From Nitrospirota bacterium (lineage in GTDB: Bacteria > Nitrospirota > Thermodesulfovibrionia > Thermodesulfovibrionales > JdFR-88), in NCBI GenBank assembly GCA_021812785.1, contig JAKAMR010000089.1:1-9325 (forward strand): a stretch of DNA of 9,325 nt, written 5' to 3'. Positions 1 to 5,167 of the stretch are shown here, one piece after another (the stretch's first letter is position 1; each line of letters starts with the position of its first letter). Below the pieces are notes generated by a model. That model saw nothing but the letters and a program-made list of their open reading frames with translations, had not been told where the DNA came from and ran no database searches. The translations under genes and the position numbers were made by a program.

Positions 1-125
1 CCGTGTACCTTGTCCCTTGCGGTGAAGATGGTCCCGTTTATAAGGACCTTCTGTCCCACCCTGAGCGACCGCACAGTTTCCTCGCTTAGAGGCGTTTCTA
101 TTTTTACCGCCGCTTTATCCTTCAA
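1..125 (-). CDS. Fumarate hydratase class I, beta subunit (5' part, runs off the left edge)
   Basis: This is the N-terminal 41 codons of the beta (C-terminal-domain) subunit of an iron-sulfur hydro-lyase, which pairs with the alpha subunit to interconvert fumarate and malate. The visible protein contains KIETPLSEETVRSLRVGQ followed by VLINGTIFTARDKVH. This matches the start of the beta domain, where class I fumarases have a Lxx(G)T(I/V)xxxRDxxH segment. No ATG is available in frame. I chose the TTG at 123-125 because GGAAAGG lies 10 nt upstream and the conserved part begins a few residues later. The gap to the alpha stop codon is 26 nt, so the two are co-transcribed. A tartrate dehydratase beta subunit cannot be excluded from this fragment. 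Confidence 0.85.
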   Translation of the reverse strand, partial: MKDKAAVKIETPLSEETVRSLRVGQKVLINGTIFTARDKVH

Positions 126-151
126 GAAAAAATTGCCTTTCCAGTCTTTTT

Positions 152-997
152 TTACCAGACGAGCCTGCTCCGCCTGTTTGCCCAGCAGGCGATGGAGACA
201 TCAACGAAGTACGAGCCAGTGTGCCTGTGGGCATGGTTTATCTTTACGCCTAGGGCCGTGCAATTGCCCCCCAGTCCCATGGCTCCGATGCCAAGGCTGT
301 TTATCTCCAAAAGCAGCCTTCTCTCAAGCTCGCTTATGAGAGGGTCCGCGGCTTCCTCTCCTAGTTTTCTCATAAGAGCGCCTCTGGAGAGCTTGGCAGC
401 CGCAAGCCTGGTGCCGGCGATTCCCACCCCCACCGTATAAGGAGGGCACGCCCTGCCCTGGATGGAATATACGGCATCCAGTATGCATTTTCTGACCCCG
501 TCCAAATCCCTGCCTGCCTTTAGCCTTTCATCCGGCAGCTTGTAAAATGTTCCCGCGTTTTCGCTGCCAGCCCCTTTGAGGGACAGGTCTATCACAAGGG
601 TGTCCTGTTCGGACTGCTCGAAATATATCTCCGGGAAAAAAAGGCCTGTATTGTCGCCGGAATTTTTTTCAGTGAGTATGTCGACCGCGTTGGGCCTTAA
701 AGGCACGCTTTCCGTGGCAAGCCTCACCCCTTCTATTATCGATTGCTCAACCACCGCAAAGCTTAGCTCCCTTGGGACTCGCGCATAGAAGATGGGGGTG
801 CCGGTATCCTGGCAAAGGGGTTTTGAATTTTTTTTGGCGATCTGCGTGTTTTCTAGCATCTGGGACAGGGCCTCCCTGGACGGGCTTTTTTCCGGCTCCG
901 CCTCGTACGCCGCCCTGAGTGCTTCCTCGATATCGCGTGGAAGGGATACTGCGGTCTTCCTGATTATCTCTTTTATGCCGTCTCTGAGCCTGAGCAT
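152..997 (-). CDS. Fumarate hydratase class I, alpha subunit ([4Fe-4S])
   Basis: This 281-residue protein is the catalytic alpha subunit of a two-subunit class I fumarase. Such enzymes are cytosolic and use a [4Fe-4S] cluster in the TCA cycle or its reductive branch. Three cysteines fit the cluster ligands of this family: Cys62 in LCQDTGTP, Cys184 in ACPPYTVGVGIAGT, and Cys271 in IACWANRR. Other family marks are GSENAG (144-149), GLGGNCTALGVKI (241-253) and HAHRHTG (255-261). The length is normal for the stand-alone alpha subunit, and the protein ends just after the third cysteine. It starts 9 nt after the stop of the methyltransferase homologue and precedes the beta subunit, so all three look like one operon. 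No convincing Shine-Dalgarno sequence precedes the ATG, which suggests coupling to upstream translation. L-tartrate dehydratase alpha is the main alternative. Confidence 0.93.
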   Translation of the reverse strand: MLRLRDGIKEIIRKTAVSLPRDIEEALRAAYEAEPEKSPSREALSQMLENTQIAKKNSKPLCQDTGTPIFYARVPRELSFAVVEQSIIEGVRLATESVPLRPNAVDILTEKNSGDNTGLFFPEIYFEQSEQDTLVIDLSLKGAGSENAGTFYKLPDERLKAGRDLDGVRKCILDAVYSIQGRACPPYTVGVGIAGTRLAAAKLSRGALMRKLGEEAADPLISELERRLLLEINSLGIGAMGLGGNCTALGVKINHAHRHTGSYFVDVSIACWANRRSRLVW

Positions 998-1006
998 TGT
1001 TTTTGT

Positions 1007-1798
1007 TTATACAAGGTCCGCCGGGGAAAATACTATCTCGTCCCTGAAGGATTTGATGAAATAAAGCGCATGGCTTATCCCCGGGTCCAGTATGTCCAGC
1101 ATGGCCGCATCAAGCCCTGCTCCCGCAAGATAAGTAAGTATGCTGGCTTCCGTCATCTTTCTTGCCTGCCTGGGGGACATGCCGGTGGACACATTTGATA
1201 TCCAGGCTATGGTGTTTACGGGCGGTTCCACCATTTCCTTGATCGCAAGTATGCATTCATGGGCGTTCATTATGTGGTCTTGCCCGGCCCCTCTTCCTAT
1301 ATGGATCAGCGAGGGGTCCAGAAAAAGCCTTTCATTCGGGATGTCGGATCTGTTAGCGTCTTCCAGGAGCGCTTCCAATATCTGGAGTTTGCCCTCGAAG
1401 GACGTGGGGATGTTCCCTCCCCTGGAAGCACGCAAAACTATATACGCTTTCGCCCTGCTTGCTAACGCGAAGAAGTCCTGTCTTTGGGCAGGCTCATTGT
1501 CCGATATGTAATTTATGAGAGGCGGTTTTTTTGCGAGCGACAGGGCTTTCTTGACAGCCTCCGTGTTCCTTGAATCTACGCAGAGTACGGAGTCCACCAC
1601 GTTCTGGACCGTTTCGAAAACCCAGGGCAACCGATCCTCATCGCCGGAACCGTCCAGCGAGCACTGAACATTTATGACCTCTGCCCCGGCTTCGGACAGT
1701 TTTTTTGCAAGACCGGAGAGGGTCTTGGAGTCCCTGGCCTCGACTGCCGCCATGTATCCCTTGTTCCTGGTGTTAAGATTGTCGGCAACCGCTATCAT
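1007..1798 (-). CDS. AcsE/MetH-like methyltetrahydrofolate-binding methyltransferase homologue (pterin-binding TIM barrel)
   Basis: This protein resembles methyltetrahydrofolate:corrinoid/iron-sulfur protein methyltransferase (AcsE), which passes a methyl group from methyl-H4folate to a corrinoid protein in the Wood-Ljungdahl pathway. With the start used here it has 263 residues, close to the AcsE length. The folate-contacting residues then fall where AcsE has them: Asp75 in LCVDSRN, Asn96 in LINYIS, Asp161 in LFLDPS and Asn202 in WISNVS. AGLDAAMLD (227-235) is also family-like. I prefer the ATG at 1798 because GGAGG lies 8 nt upstream. An open frame to 1963 exists but gives a Lys/Arg-rich extension unlike the family. 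The N-terminal GERIN motif typical of AcsE and MetH is replaced by ADNLN, so substrate or partner may differ. No corrinoid protein or other acetyl-CoA-pathway gene is visible nearby. Confidence 0.8.
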   Translation of the reverse strand: MIAVADNLNTRNKGYMAAVEARDSKTLSGLAKKLSEAGAEVINVQCSLDGSGDEDRLPWVFETVQNVVDSVLCVDSRNTEAVKKALSLAKKPPLINYISDNEPAQRQDFFALASRAKAYIVLRASRGGNIPTSFEGKLQILEALLEDANRSDIPNERLFLDPSLIHIGRGAGQDHIMNAHECILAIKEMVEPPVNTIAWISNVSTGMSPRQARKMTEASILTYLAGAGLDAAMLDILDPGISHALYFIKSFRDEIVFSPADLV

Positions 1799-1852
1799 TT
1801 CTGTATCCTCCGGGGCTTTGATTTTTGCGGACACCATGCCATTCCAGACACT

Positions 1853-1861
1853 ATTATAGCA
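1853..1861 (-). promoter_or_regulatory. Extended -10 promoter of the methyltransferase-fumarase operon
   Basis: Read on the minus strand this is TGCTATAAT, a perfect -10 hexamer with the TGn extension. The best -35 positions (about 1876-1881) do not resemble TTGACA, as is common for extended -10 promoters. Transcription would start near 1846, giving a leader of about 48 nt before the ATG at 1798. It also argues against the longer reading frame that starts at 1963. Confidence 0.55.
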
Positions 1862-1967
1862 CCCAAAACCGGACTGCGGACGTTTTGAGGTGGGACTTTT
1901 CCTGGCACTTCCTTTTTTGGGGCACGGTAAAAGCCTCCGTTTTTTTGAAAAACGCTTTGTCAAAGAA

Positions 1968-1996
1968 TTTACAAAAATAGTTTACAAAATTATAGA
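1968..1996 (+). promoter_or_regulatory. Probable promoter of the SufR-like regulator
   Basis: TTTACA (1968-1973) and TATAGA (1991-1996) are separated by 17 bp, a normal vegetative spacing. The promoter lies inside a near-direct repeat (TTTACAAAAATAG at 1968-1980, then TTTACAAAATTATAG at 1981-1995). Its -10 end overlaps the left arm of a palindrome. Confidence 0.45.
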
Positions 1997-2011
1997 TTTA
2001 TGTTAATTTTG
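1985..2011. promoter_or_regulatory. Palindromic operator candidate in the regulator's start region
   Basis: CAAAATTA (1985-1992) is repeated in perfect inverted orientation as TAATTTTG (2004-2011) with 11 bp between the arms. It covers the -10 and expected transcription start of the plus-strand regulator gene. That position suits autorepression by a dimeric winged-helix protein. AT-rich DNA makes short palindromes more likely by chance. Confidence 0.4.
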
Positions 2012-2014
2012 GTC

Positions 2015-2638
2015 ATGCGTATAGAAGATGGTCAGACAAAGGACCGGATAATCATGCTTCTTAAGAAGACTGGCGGCCTCACCGCCGAGGACTTAAGCAA
2101 GCGTGTAGGCATAACCCCGATGGGGATAAGACAGCACCTCATAGCCCTTGAGAGAAAGGGAATTGTGGATTACGACGCGAAAAAACACGGCATCGGACGA
2201 CCTGTTTTCGTATACAGCCTTACCGAGCGGGCAGACGATATGTTCCCCAAGGTCTACCGGGATTTTTCACTGGATCTGCTTAAAGACCTGGAGAGTCTGG
2301 ACGGCAGGGACAAGGTAGACGGTCTTTTCAAGATACGCAAGGAGAGGCTACTGCAGGCAAGGGGAAAACAGCTTGCCAACCAGGATTTTCATGGCAAACT
2401 AAGGGCGCTCTCAAACATGCTTGAAGAGGAAGGCTATTTTACGGAACTTGACGAGAACGATGGCAACTATACACTGAACCAGTATAACTGCCCCATCTCC
2501 AAGGTAGCCTCTTATTACAACGAAGCCTGCGGATATGAAACCGAACTTCTTTCGGAGCTGCTAGGCAGGCAGGTTTTCATGAAAAGGTCGATCCCCCTGG
2601 GAGATCACTACTGTTCGTTCAAAATTCCGATGGCCTGA
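2015..2638 (+). CDS. SufR-like Fe-S-responsive winged-helix transcriptional regulator
   Basis: This is a cytoplasmic DNA-binding regulator of the DeoR/SufR-like winged-helix group. The N-terminal helix-turn-helix is seen in GGLTAEDLSKRVGITPMGIR and the wing in KKHGIGRPVFVYSL. The C-terminal half carries Cys159, Cys172 and Cys200 (numbered from this start), spaced C-X12-C-X27-C, in QYNCPISKVASYYNEAC and DHYCSFKIP. Cyanobacterial SufR has C-X12-C-X13-C-X14-C, so the third of four cysteines is absent here and a Gln sits at that place. Such proteins bind an Fe-S cluster and repress Fe-S biogenesis genes. Here the divergent neighbours are an Fe-S fumarase operon, and no suf gene is visible. An ATG at 2000 is also in frame. 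I prefer 2015 because 2000 lies at or before the predicted transcription start. Neither start has a clear ribosome binding site. Confidence 0.8.
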   Translation: MRIEDGQTKDRIIMLLKKTGGLTAEDLSKRVGITPMGIRQHLIALERKGIVDYDAKKHGIGRPVFVYSLTERADDMFPKVYRDFSLDLLKDLESLDGRDKVDGLFKIRKERLLQARGKQLANQDFHGKLRALSNMLEEEGYFTELDENDGNYTLNQYNCPISKVASYYNEACGYETELLSELLGRQVFMKRSIPLGDHYCSFKIPMA

Positions 2639-3064
2639 TATTCTGTTTTCAGCGCACGTCCCACCCGCAAGTTTTCCTTTCAGTAAGCCGTCAATTTTTT
2701 CTTTCACTATCCGCAATTAACTCTTAGAGGAAAACTGCATTTAAAAATTTTTGAGTTTGTTTGAGATCGGTCGTTTCCGGAAGGGTCTCATTGCACGAAG
2801 CGGGCCGGCGTTGAGGCGCTGCTTGCCGGGCCTCATGGAGTGAAAAAAGTGAAACAATAAGTGAAAAAACAAATGAGTCACAAAGGATCTTTTTGTAGTG
2901 GACTTTTTTTGGGTCAGATATCCTGGGCAGGCGGCTGAAAATAAAATTATTTTTACCTGGTCATAACAGGAGGGGCGAAGCGATCTCCCCAAAAATTATC
3001 CCGGGGAGCCGCTTCGCCCCTGCGCTTATCGCAATAACGTCAAAAAAGAGTTATCTTCTATGGA
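2639..3064. other. Gene-poor convergent intergenic region
   Basis: About 425 bases separate the 3' ends of two convergent genes. The only long open frame, on the minus strand at 2741-2992, gives a Phe/His/Arg-rich sequence with no recognisable domain and no ribosome binding site, so I do not call it. The stretch holds three GTGAAA-type direct repeats near 2840-2870, a 16-bp AT palindrome at 2938-2953, an imperfect GC-rich hairpin near 2801-2832, and the large palindrome listed separately. No clear rho-independent terminator is visible for either flanking gene. Confidence 0.6.
2971..3021. repeat. Large imperfect palindrome, interspersed-repeat-like
   Basis: The left arm 2971-2990 begins AGGGGCGAAGCG and ends CTCCCC. 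The right arm 3003-3021 begins GGGGAG and ends CGCTTCGCCCCT. This gives 12 plus 6 base pairs with a small AT/C internal loop and a 12-nt apical loop. There is no T run on either side, so it is not a standard terminator. With the preceding GTCATAACAGG it resembles the GTCATTGCGAG...GCGAAGCAATCTC type of interspersed palindrome found in intergenic regions of several bacterial phyla. That family link is from memory. Confidence 0.6.
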
Positions 3065-3730
3065 TCACTTCGCCGCGGGCACACCAGAGGGCTGCATAGC
3101 GGCCGCGGGCGTATTGGCCGCCGCGGGCACATCCTCTGAAAGCTGCTGCACCGCTTTATCGTTTACATCCACTTTGGTTCCCTTTTTGAGCTCGCTCACG
3201 TAGTCAGTGAATGCCTTTGCCTCTTTTTCGGAAGCCAGACGCTGCTTTATCAGTGGTTTTATAGCGCTGAACGGGACCAGCTTGCCAGCCGCCTTCCCCT
3301 CCTTCATCGTGAAAGCATCCTTGTGGCTGTCATAATATTTTTGGGCCTCGTCATCAGAGACGGAAAGGTCCTTCCCTATCTTTTTCTGCAGGAGCAGTTT
3401 CACCATGGTGATCTTTTTGTAGTTCGCGACGGCAGCCTGGAGGTCCTTGTCCTGGTCCAGTCCCTCTTTTACGGCCTCCTGGTAAAGGATCTCCTTGCTG
3501 ATAATCTGGTCCAGCAAGGCGCGGGGGCCGCCCTGTTTCATGAAGTATCCCCTAACCTGAGGGGGCAGCGCGTTCAGTTCGGACTCGAACATCGCCGTGG
3601 TTATGGTCTTGTCTCCCACCTTGGCCAGGACTGCTGAATTGTCAGAGGAGGCTGACCCCTGTGATGCATTTTGATGCGTGCAGGAAAAAGCCAGGGCCAG
3701 TATGGCCGCCAGCAACAGAATTTTTTTCAT
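3065..3730 (-). CDS. SurA/PrsA-like chaperone lipoprotein without a parvulin domain
   Basis: This is a 221-residue exported lipoprotein. The signal peptide MKKILLLAAILALAFSC has its lipobox at LAFS|C, making Cys17 the lipidated residue. Residues 33-140 follow the SurA/PrsA N-terminal chaperone module: VLAKVGDKTIT, LLDQIISKEILYQEAVKEG, and VSDDEAQKYYDSHKDAF. In family members a parvulin prolyl isomerase domain of about 90 residues normally comes next. Here residue 140 leads within about 10 residues into the C-terminal closing helix (LVPFSAIKPLIKQRLASEKE). It should therefore be a periplasmic folding or holding chaperone without isomerase activity. The tail from 200 is Ala/Pro-rich. The start at 3730 is preceded by AAAGGAG. 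An in-frame ATG at 3775 would put 15 unlikely residues before the signal peptide. Confidence 0.8.
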   Translation of the reverse strand: MKKILLLAAILALAFSCTHQNASQGSASSDNSAVLAKVGDKTITTAMFESELNALPPQVRGYFMKQGGPRALLDQIISKEILYQEAVKEGLDQDKDLQAAVANYKKITMVKLLLQKKIGKDLSVSDDEAQKYYDSHKDAFTMKEGKAAGKLVPFSAIKPLIKQRLASEKEAKAFTDYVSELKKGTKVDVNDKAVQQLSEDVPAAANTPAAAMQPSGVPAAK

Positions 3731-3834
3731 CTTGGGAAATGACTCCTTTCGGGTTTTGGGGTCGGAAAGCATCATTTCTTTATACCATAAAAAGGCCCCC
3801 TTTGGAAAGCTTCATGACAGGTTTGACACGCTGT

Positions 3835-3840
3835 TATAAT
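3835..3840 (+). promoter_or_regulatory. -10 box of a leaderless transcript
   Basis: TATAAT ends only 5 nt before the ATG at 3846, so transcription would begin at or next to the start codon. No Shine-Dalgarno sequence is present. The -35 at normal spacing (TTCATG, 3811-3816, 18 bp) is weak. A good TTGACA at 3823-3828 is only 6 bp from the -10 and cannot pair with it. Confidence 0.45.
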
Positions 3841-3845
3841 AAATC

Positions 3846-4079
3846 ATGCGCAGAAAAAGACTGTACCTGAAGGCCGGAGACAAGGTCCGTCACATCAGGT
3901 TCGATTTCTGGGGGATGGGAGAGGTCGTCGAGGAGAAGCACTCCTTTATGGACGGGGGTACATGTATGGTCAGGGTGCTTTTCGAAGACGGCGAGGAGCG
4001 CTCTTTTTTAAACGATCTGGACAGCGAGCTGTGCTGCTATTATTCCGGGCTCAGGATTTGTGATGAATTCCCATTATGA
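3846..4079 (+). CDS. Small DUF3553 (UvrD/PcrA C-terminal Tudor-like) protein
   Basis: This 77-residue protein begins with a basic stretch (MRRKRLYLK). An SH3/Tudor-like domain follows: AGDKVRHIRF, GMGEVVEE, then CMVRVLFEDGEERSFLNDLDSE. The pattern GDxVRHxxFGxGxVxx...VxFxDGxxxxL is that of DUF3553, which forms the C-terminal tail of UvrD/PcrA helicases and also occurs as short free-standing proteins. In the helicases this fold contacts RNA polymerase and other proteins. The role of the free-standing form is unknown to me. Its TGA overlaps the ATG of the alkyltransferase gene (ATGA at 4076-4079), so the two are translationally coupled, which hints at a DNA-repair accessory job. The C-terminal end (CCYYSGLRICDEF) has three cysteines. 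Confidence 0.75.
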   Translation: MRRKRLYLKAGDKVRHIRFDFWGMGEVVEEKHSFMDGGTCMVRVLFEDGEERSFLNDLDSELCCYYSGLRICDEFPL

Positions 4080-4555
4080 CCAGCCATTACGGTAAGATCG
4101 AAACACCGGTGGGCCCGGCATACCTGGTCCTTAAGGGCAGGGAACTGGCCGAAGTGTCTATCTGGCGGGAGCCCCGGGGCATCAGGCGGGGGCACGTGCC
4201 GGAGCCGATGGCCCGGCAGTTCGCGGCTTACTTCAAGGGTGCGCTGAAGGAGTTCGATTATCCGGTGTCCCTGACCGGCGGCACCGAATTTGAACGCAAG
4301 ATCTGGCTCTCCCTCCTCGATATCCCTTATGGGCAGACGCGTTCCTATAAGTGGATAGCGGAGCGGGCCGGACGGCCGGGGGCATCAAGGGCGGCCGGCC
4401 AGGCCCTTTCAAAAAATCCGCTGCCCATAATCCTGCCCTGCCACCGGGTCATAGAGTCCGGAGGCGGCCCCGGCGGATATTCGCCAAGCCCGGACATAAA
4501 AAGACGGCTTCTGGACATGGAATATTATTATTCCCTCCATCCCGCTTGCGTATAG
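4076..4555 (+). CDS. ogt: Methylated-DNA--[protein]-cysteine S-methyltransferase (O6-alkylguanine repair)
   Basis: This 159-residue suicide DNA-repair protein transfers the alkyl group from O6-alkylguanine to its own cysteine. The active site PCHRV places the acceptor at Cys122. The DNA-binding helix-turn-helix is in YGQTRSYKWIAERAGRPGA, with the nucleotide-flipping arginine finger at Arg105 (ASRAAGQALSKNP). The Asn114-Pro pair also fits the family. Residues 1-65 match the short Ogt-type N-terminal domain; there is no AdaA region with its metal-binding cysteines. It overlaps the upstream DUF3553 gene by 4 nt. The short C-terminal tail after GGYSPSPDIKRRLLDME has no known motif. No Ada box or regulator is visible nearby, so expression is probably not adaptive-response controlled. 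Confidence 0.95.
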   Translation: MTSHYGKIETPVGPAYLVLKGRELAEVSIWREPRGIRRGHVPEPMARQFAAYFKGALKEFDYPVSLTGGTEFERKIWLSLLDIPYGQTRSYKWIAERAGRPGASRAAGQALSKNPLPIILPCHRVIESGGGPGGYSPSPDIKRRLLDMEYYYSLHPACV

Positions 4556-4595
4556 ATATAGGACGCAACCGGCCCGGTAAGACTACCCTTTCTTC

Positions 4596-4623
4596 TTGAC
4601 TTAAAACCATATTTTGATATTCT
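4596..4623 (+). promoter_or_regulatory. Promoter of the small lipoprotein gene
   Basis: TTGACT (4596-4601) and TATTCT (4618-4623) are separated by 16 bp. Transcription would start near 4630, inside a small palindrome CTCTC-TAG-GAGAG (4622-4634), about 54 nt before the ATG at 4684. Confidence 0.5.
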
Positions 4624-4683
4624 CTCTAGGAGAGTCCTTTGCAATCCAAAAAGGTTAAAAATGCCAGAAGGAGGATTTTCAAG

Positions 4684-4878
4684 ATGAGAAAGGCCACATC
4701 CCTGTTTTTAGCCATGCTCATGGCTGTTACCCTCGTAGGATTCGGCGGGTGCAAGAAAAAAGCGCCGGCGCCGGCTGAAATGAATGCCCCGGCTGCGGCC
4801 CCGTCCAACGCTCCGTCTAACGCAACGGCGCCGATGGGCAATGCGCCCTCGGGAGGAGCCAACACGCCCGGCCAGTAG
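4684..4878 (+). CDS. Small Ala/Pro/Asn-rich lipoprotein
   Basis: The product is 64 residues. MRKATSLFLAMLMAVTLVGFGGC is a lipoprotein signal peptide with the modified cysteine at position 23, followed by KKK. The mature part is about 41 residues of low-complexity Ala, Pro, Asn and Gly (for example APAAAPSNAPSNATAP) and ends in GQ. I know no function for it; such tails are usually disordered linkers in the periplasm. An open frame begins earlier at 4639, but AAGGAGG 9 nt before 4684 and the signal peptide fix the start. It has its own promoter and is followed by a long palindrome. The Ala/Pro-rich tail recalls that of the chaperone lipoprotein encoded 1 kb away. This is probably compositional rather than homologous. 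Confidence 0.75.
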   Translation: MRKATSLFLAMLMAVTLVGFGGCKKKAPAPAEMNAPAAAPSNAPSNATAPMGNAPSGGANTPGQ

Positions 4879-4951
4879 AAAAACAGGATACAAGCCAAAA
4901 GCTTTCGGGTCCGGCGGGTAGACAGAAAAAGAAAAAACCGCGCTTTCCTTT

Positions 4952-4994
4952 ATAAGGCAGCGGGAGAAAAAATTTTTTTCTCCCGCTGCCTTAT
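4952..4994. terminator. Near-perfect palindrome with A6/T7 core, possible bidirectional terminator
   Basis: ATAAGGCAGCGGGAG (4952-4966) is followed by six A, seven T, then its exact reverse complement (4980-4994). The transcript could form a 21-bp hairpin with almost no loop. The U run lies inside the stem rather than after it, so it departs from a standard intrinsic terminator. Its position 70 bp after the lipoprotein stop and before a new promoter suits transcriptional insulation. Confidence 0.5.
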
Positions 4995-5041
4995 CGCCAC
5001 ATCCTTTTGCCCCTTAACTGATTTCTGGAATCCCCACCGTT

Positions 5042-5069
5042 TAAAGTTTTCTGCCGGAAAATTCGATTA
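5042..5069 (+). promoter_or_regulatory. Sigma-28 (FliA)-like promoter of the chemoreceptor
   Basis: TAAAGTTT (5042-5049) is an exact match to the -35 side of the flagellar sigma factor consensus. TTCGATTA (5062-5069) keeps the CGAT core of GCCGATAA. The spacing is one base longer than the enteric optimum. Chemoreceptor genes are classic members of this regulon. The AT-rich run that follows (TATAAATATAAATATAG) could instead provide a vegetative -10, but no matching -35 is seen. Confidence 0.45.
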
Positions 5070-5098
5070 TAAATATAAATATAGATAAATAAGCCTTA

Positions 5099-5167
5099 CG
5101 CGAAGGGCCGGGTCAGTGCTGGCCCATACAAAAAGGCCCCGGCTACCCCTTGGGGTACAGCTTTGCG
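5099..5167 (+). ncRNA. Structured 5' leader (three-way junction) upstream of the chemoreceptor
   Basis: Closing stem: CGCGAAG (5099-5105) with CTTTGCG (5161-5167), seven pairs including one G-U. Second arm: GCCGG (5107-5111) with CCGGC (5139-5143), continued by GGCC (5121-5124) with GGCC (5135-5138), leaving a 9-nt bulge and a 10-nt A-rich loop. Third arm: TACCCC (5144-5149) with GGGGTA (5152-5157). The arms stack with almost no unpaired junction bases. An alternative hairpin pairs GGGCC (5105-5109) with GGCCC (5121-5125), so two states are possible. It lies about 60 nt before the start codon. It does not match a riboswitch class that I can identify. Confidence 0.4.

Noticed and set aside
126..160. 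Programmed -1 frameshift fusing fumarase alpha to beta (beta frame is open upstream of the alpha stop, with an A7 run nearby)
   Set aside because: The A run lies after the alpha stop codon rather than before it. Alpha ends at the normal place, and the beta subunit has its own ribosome binding site and TTG start.
1799..1963. N-terminal extension of the methyltransferase homologue to an ATG at 1963
   Set aside because: The 55 extra residues are Lys/Arg/Ser-rich and unlike the family. The extended -10 box lies inside them, and a strong GGAGG ribosome binding site precedes the ATG at 1798.
2741..2992. 83-residue minus-strand open frame
   Set aside because: It has no ribosome binding site and no recognisable domain, its composition is Phe/His/Arg-biased, and it overlaps repeat-like palindromic DNA.
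2971..3021. Rho-independent terminator for the convergent genes
   Set aside because: Neither strand has a T run after the stem. It was listed as a repeat instead.
3823..3840. TTGACA...TATAAT promoter
   Set aside because: The two hexamers are only 6 bp apart, so they cannot serve the same polymerase. Only the -10 was kept.
4565..4595. Terminator after ogt (ACCGG-C-CCGGT followed by TTTCTTCTT)
   Set aside because: The stem has no usable loop and the T-rich stretch is interrupted and about 9 nt away. It is too weak to call.
4626..4898. 90-residue minus-strand open frame over the small lipoprotein
   Set aside because: Its Ala/Gly-rich sequence is the complement of the Ala/Pro codons of the lipoprotein gene, which has a better start and a signal peptide.
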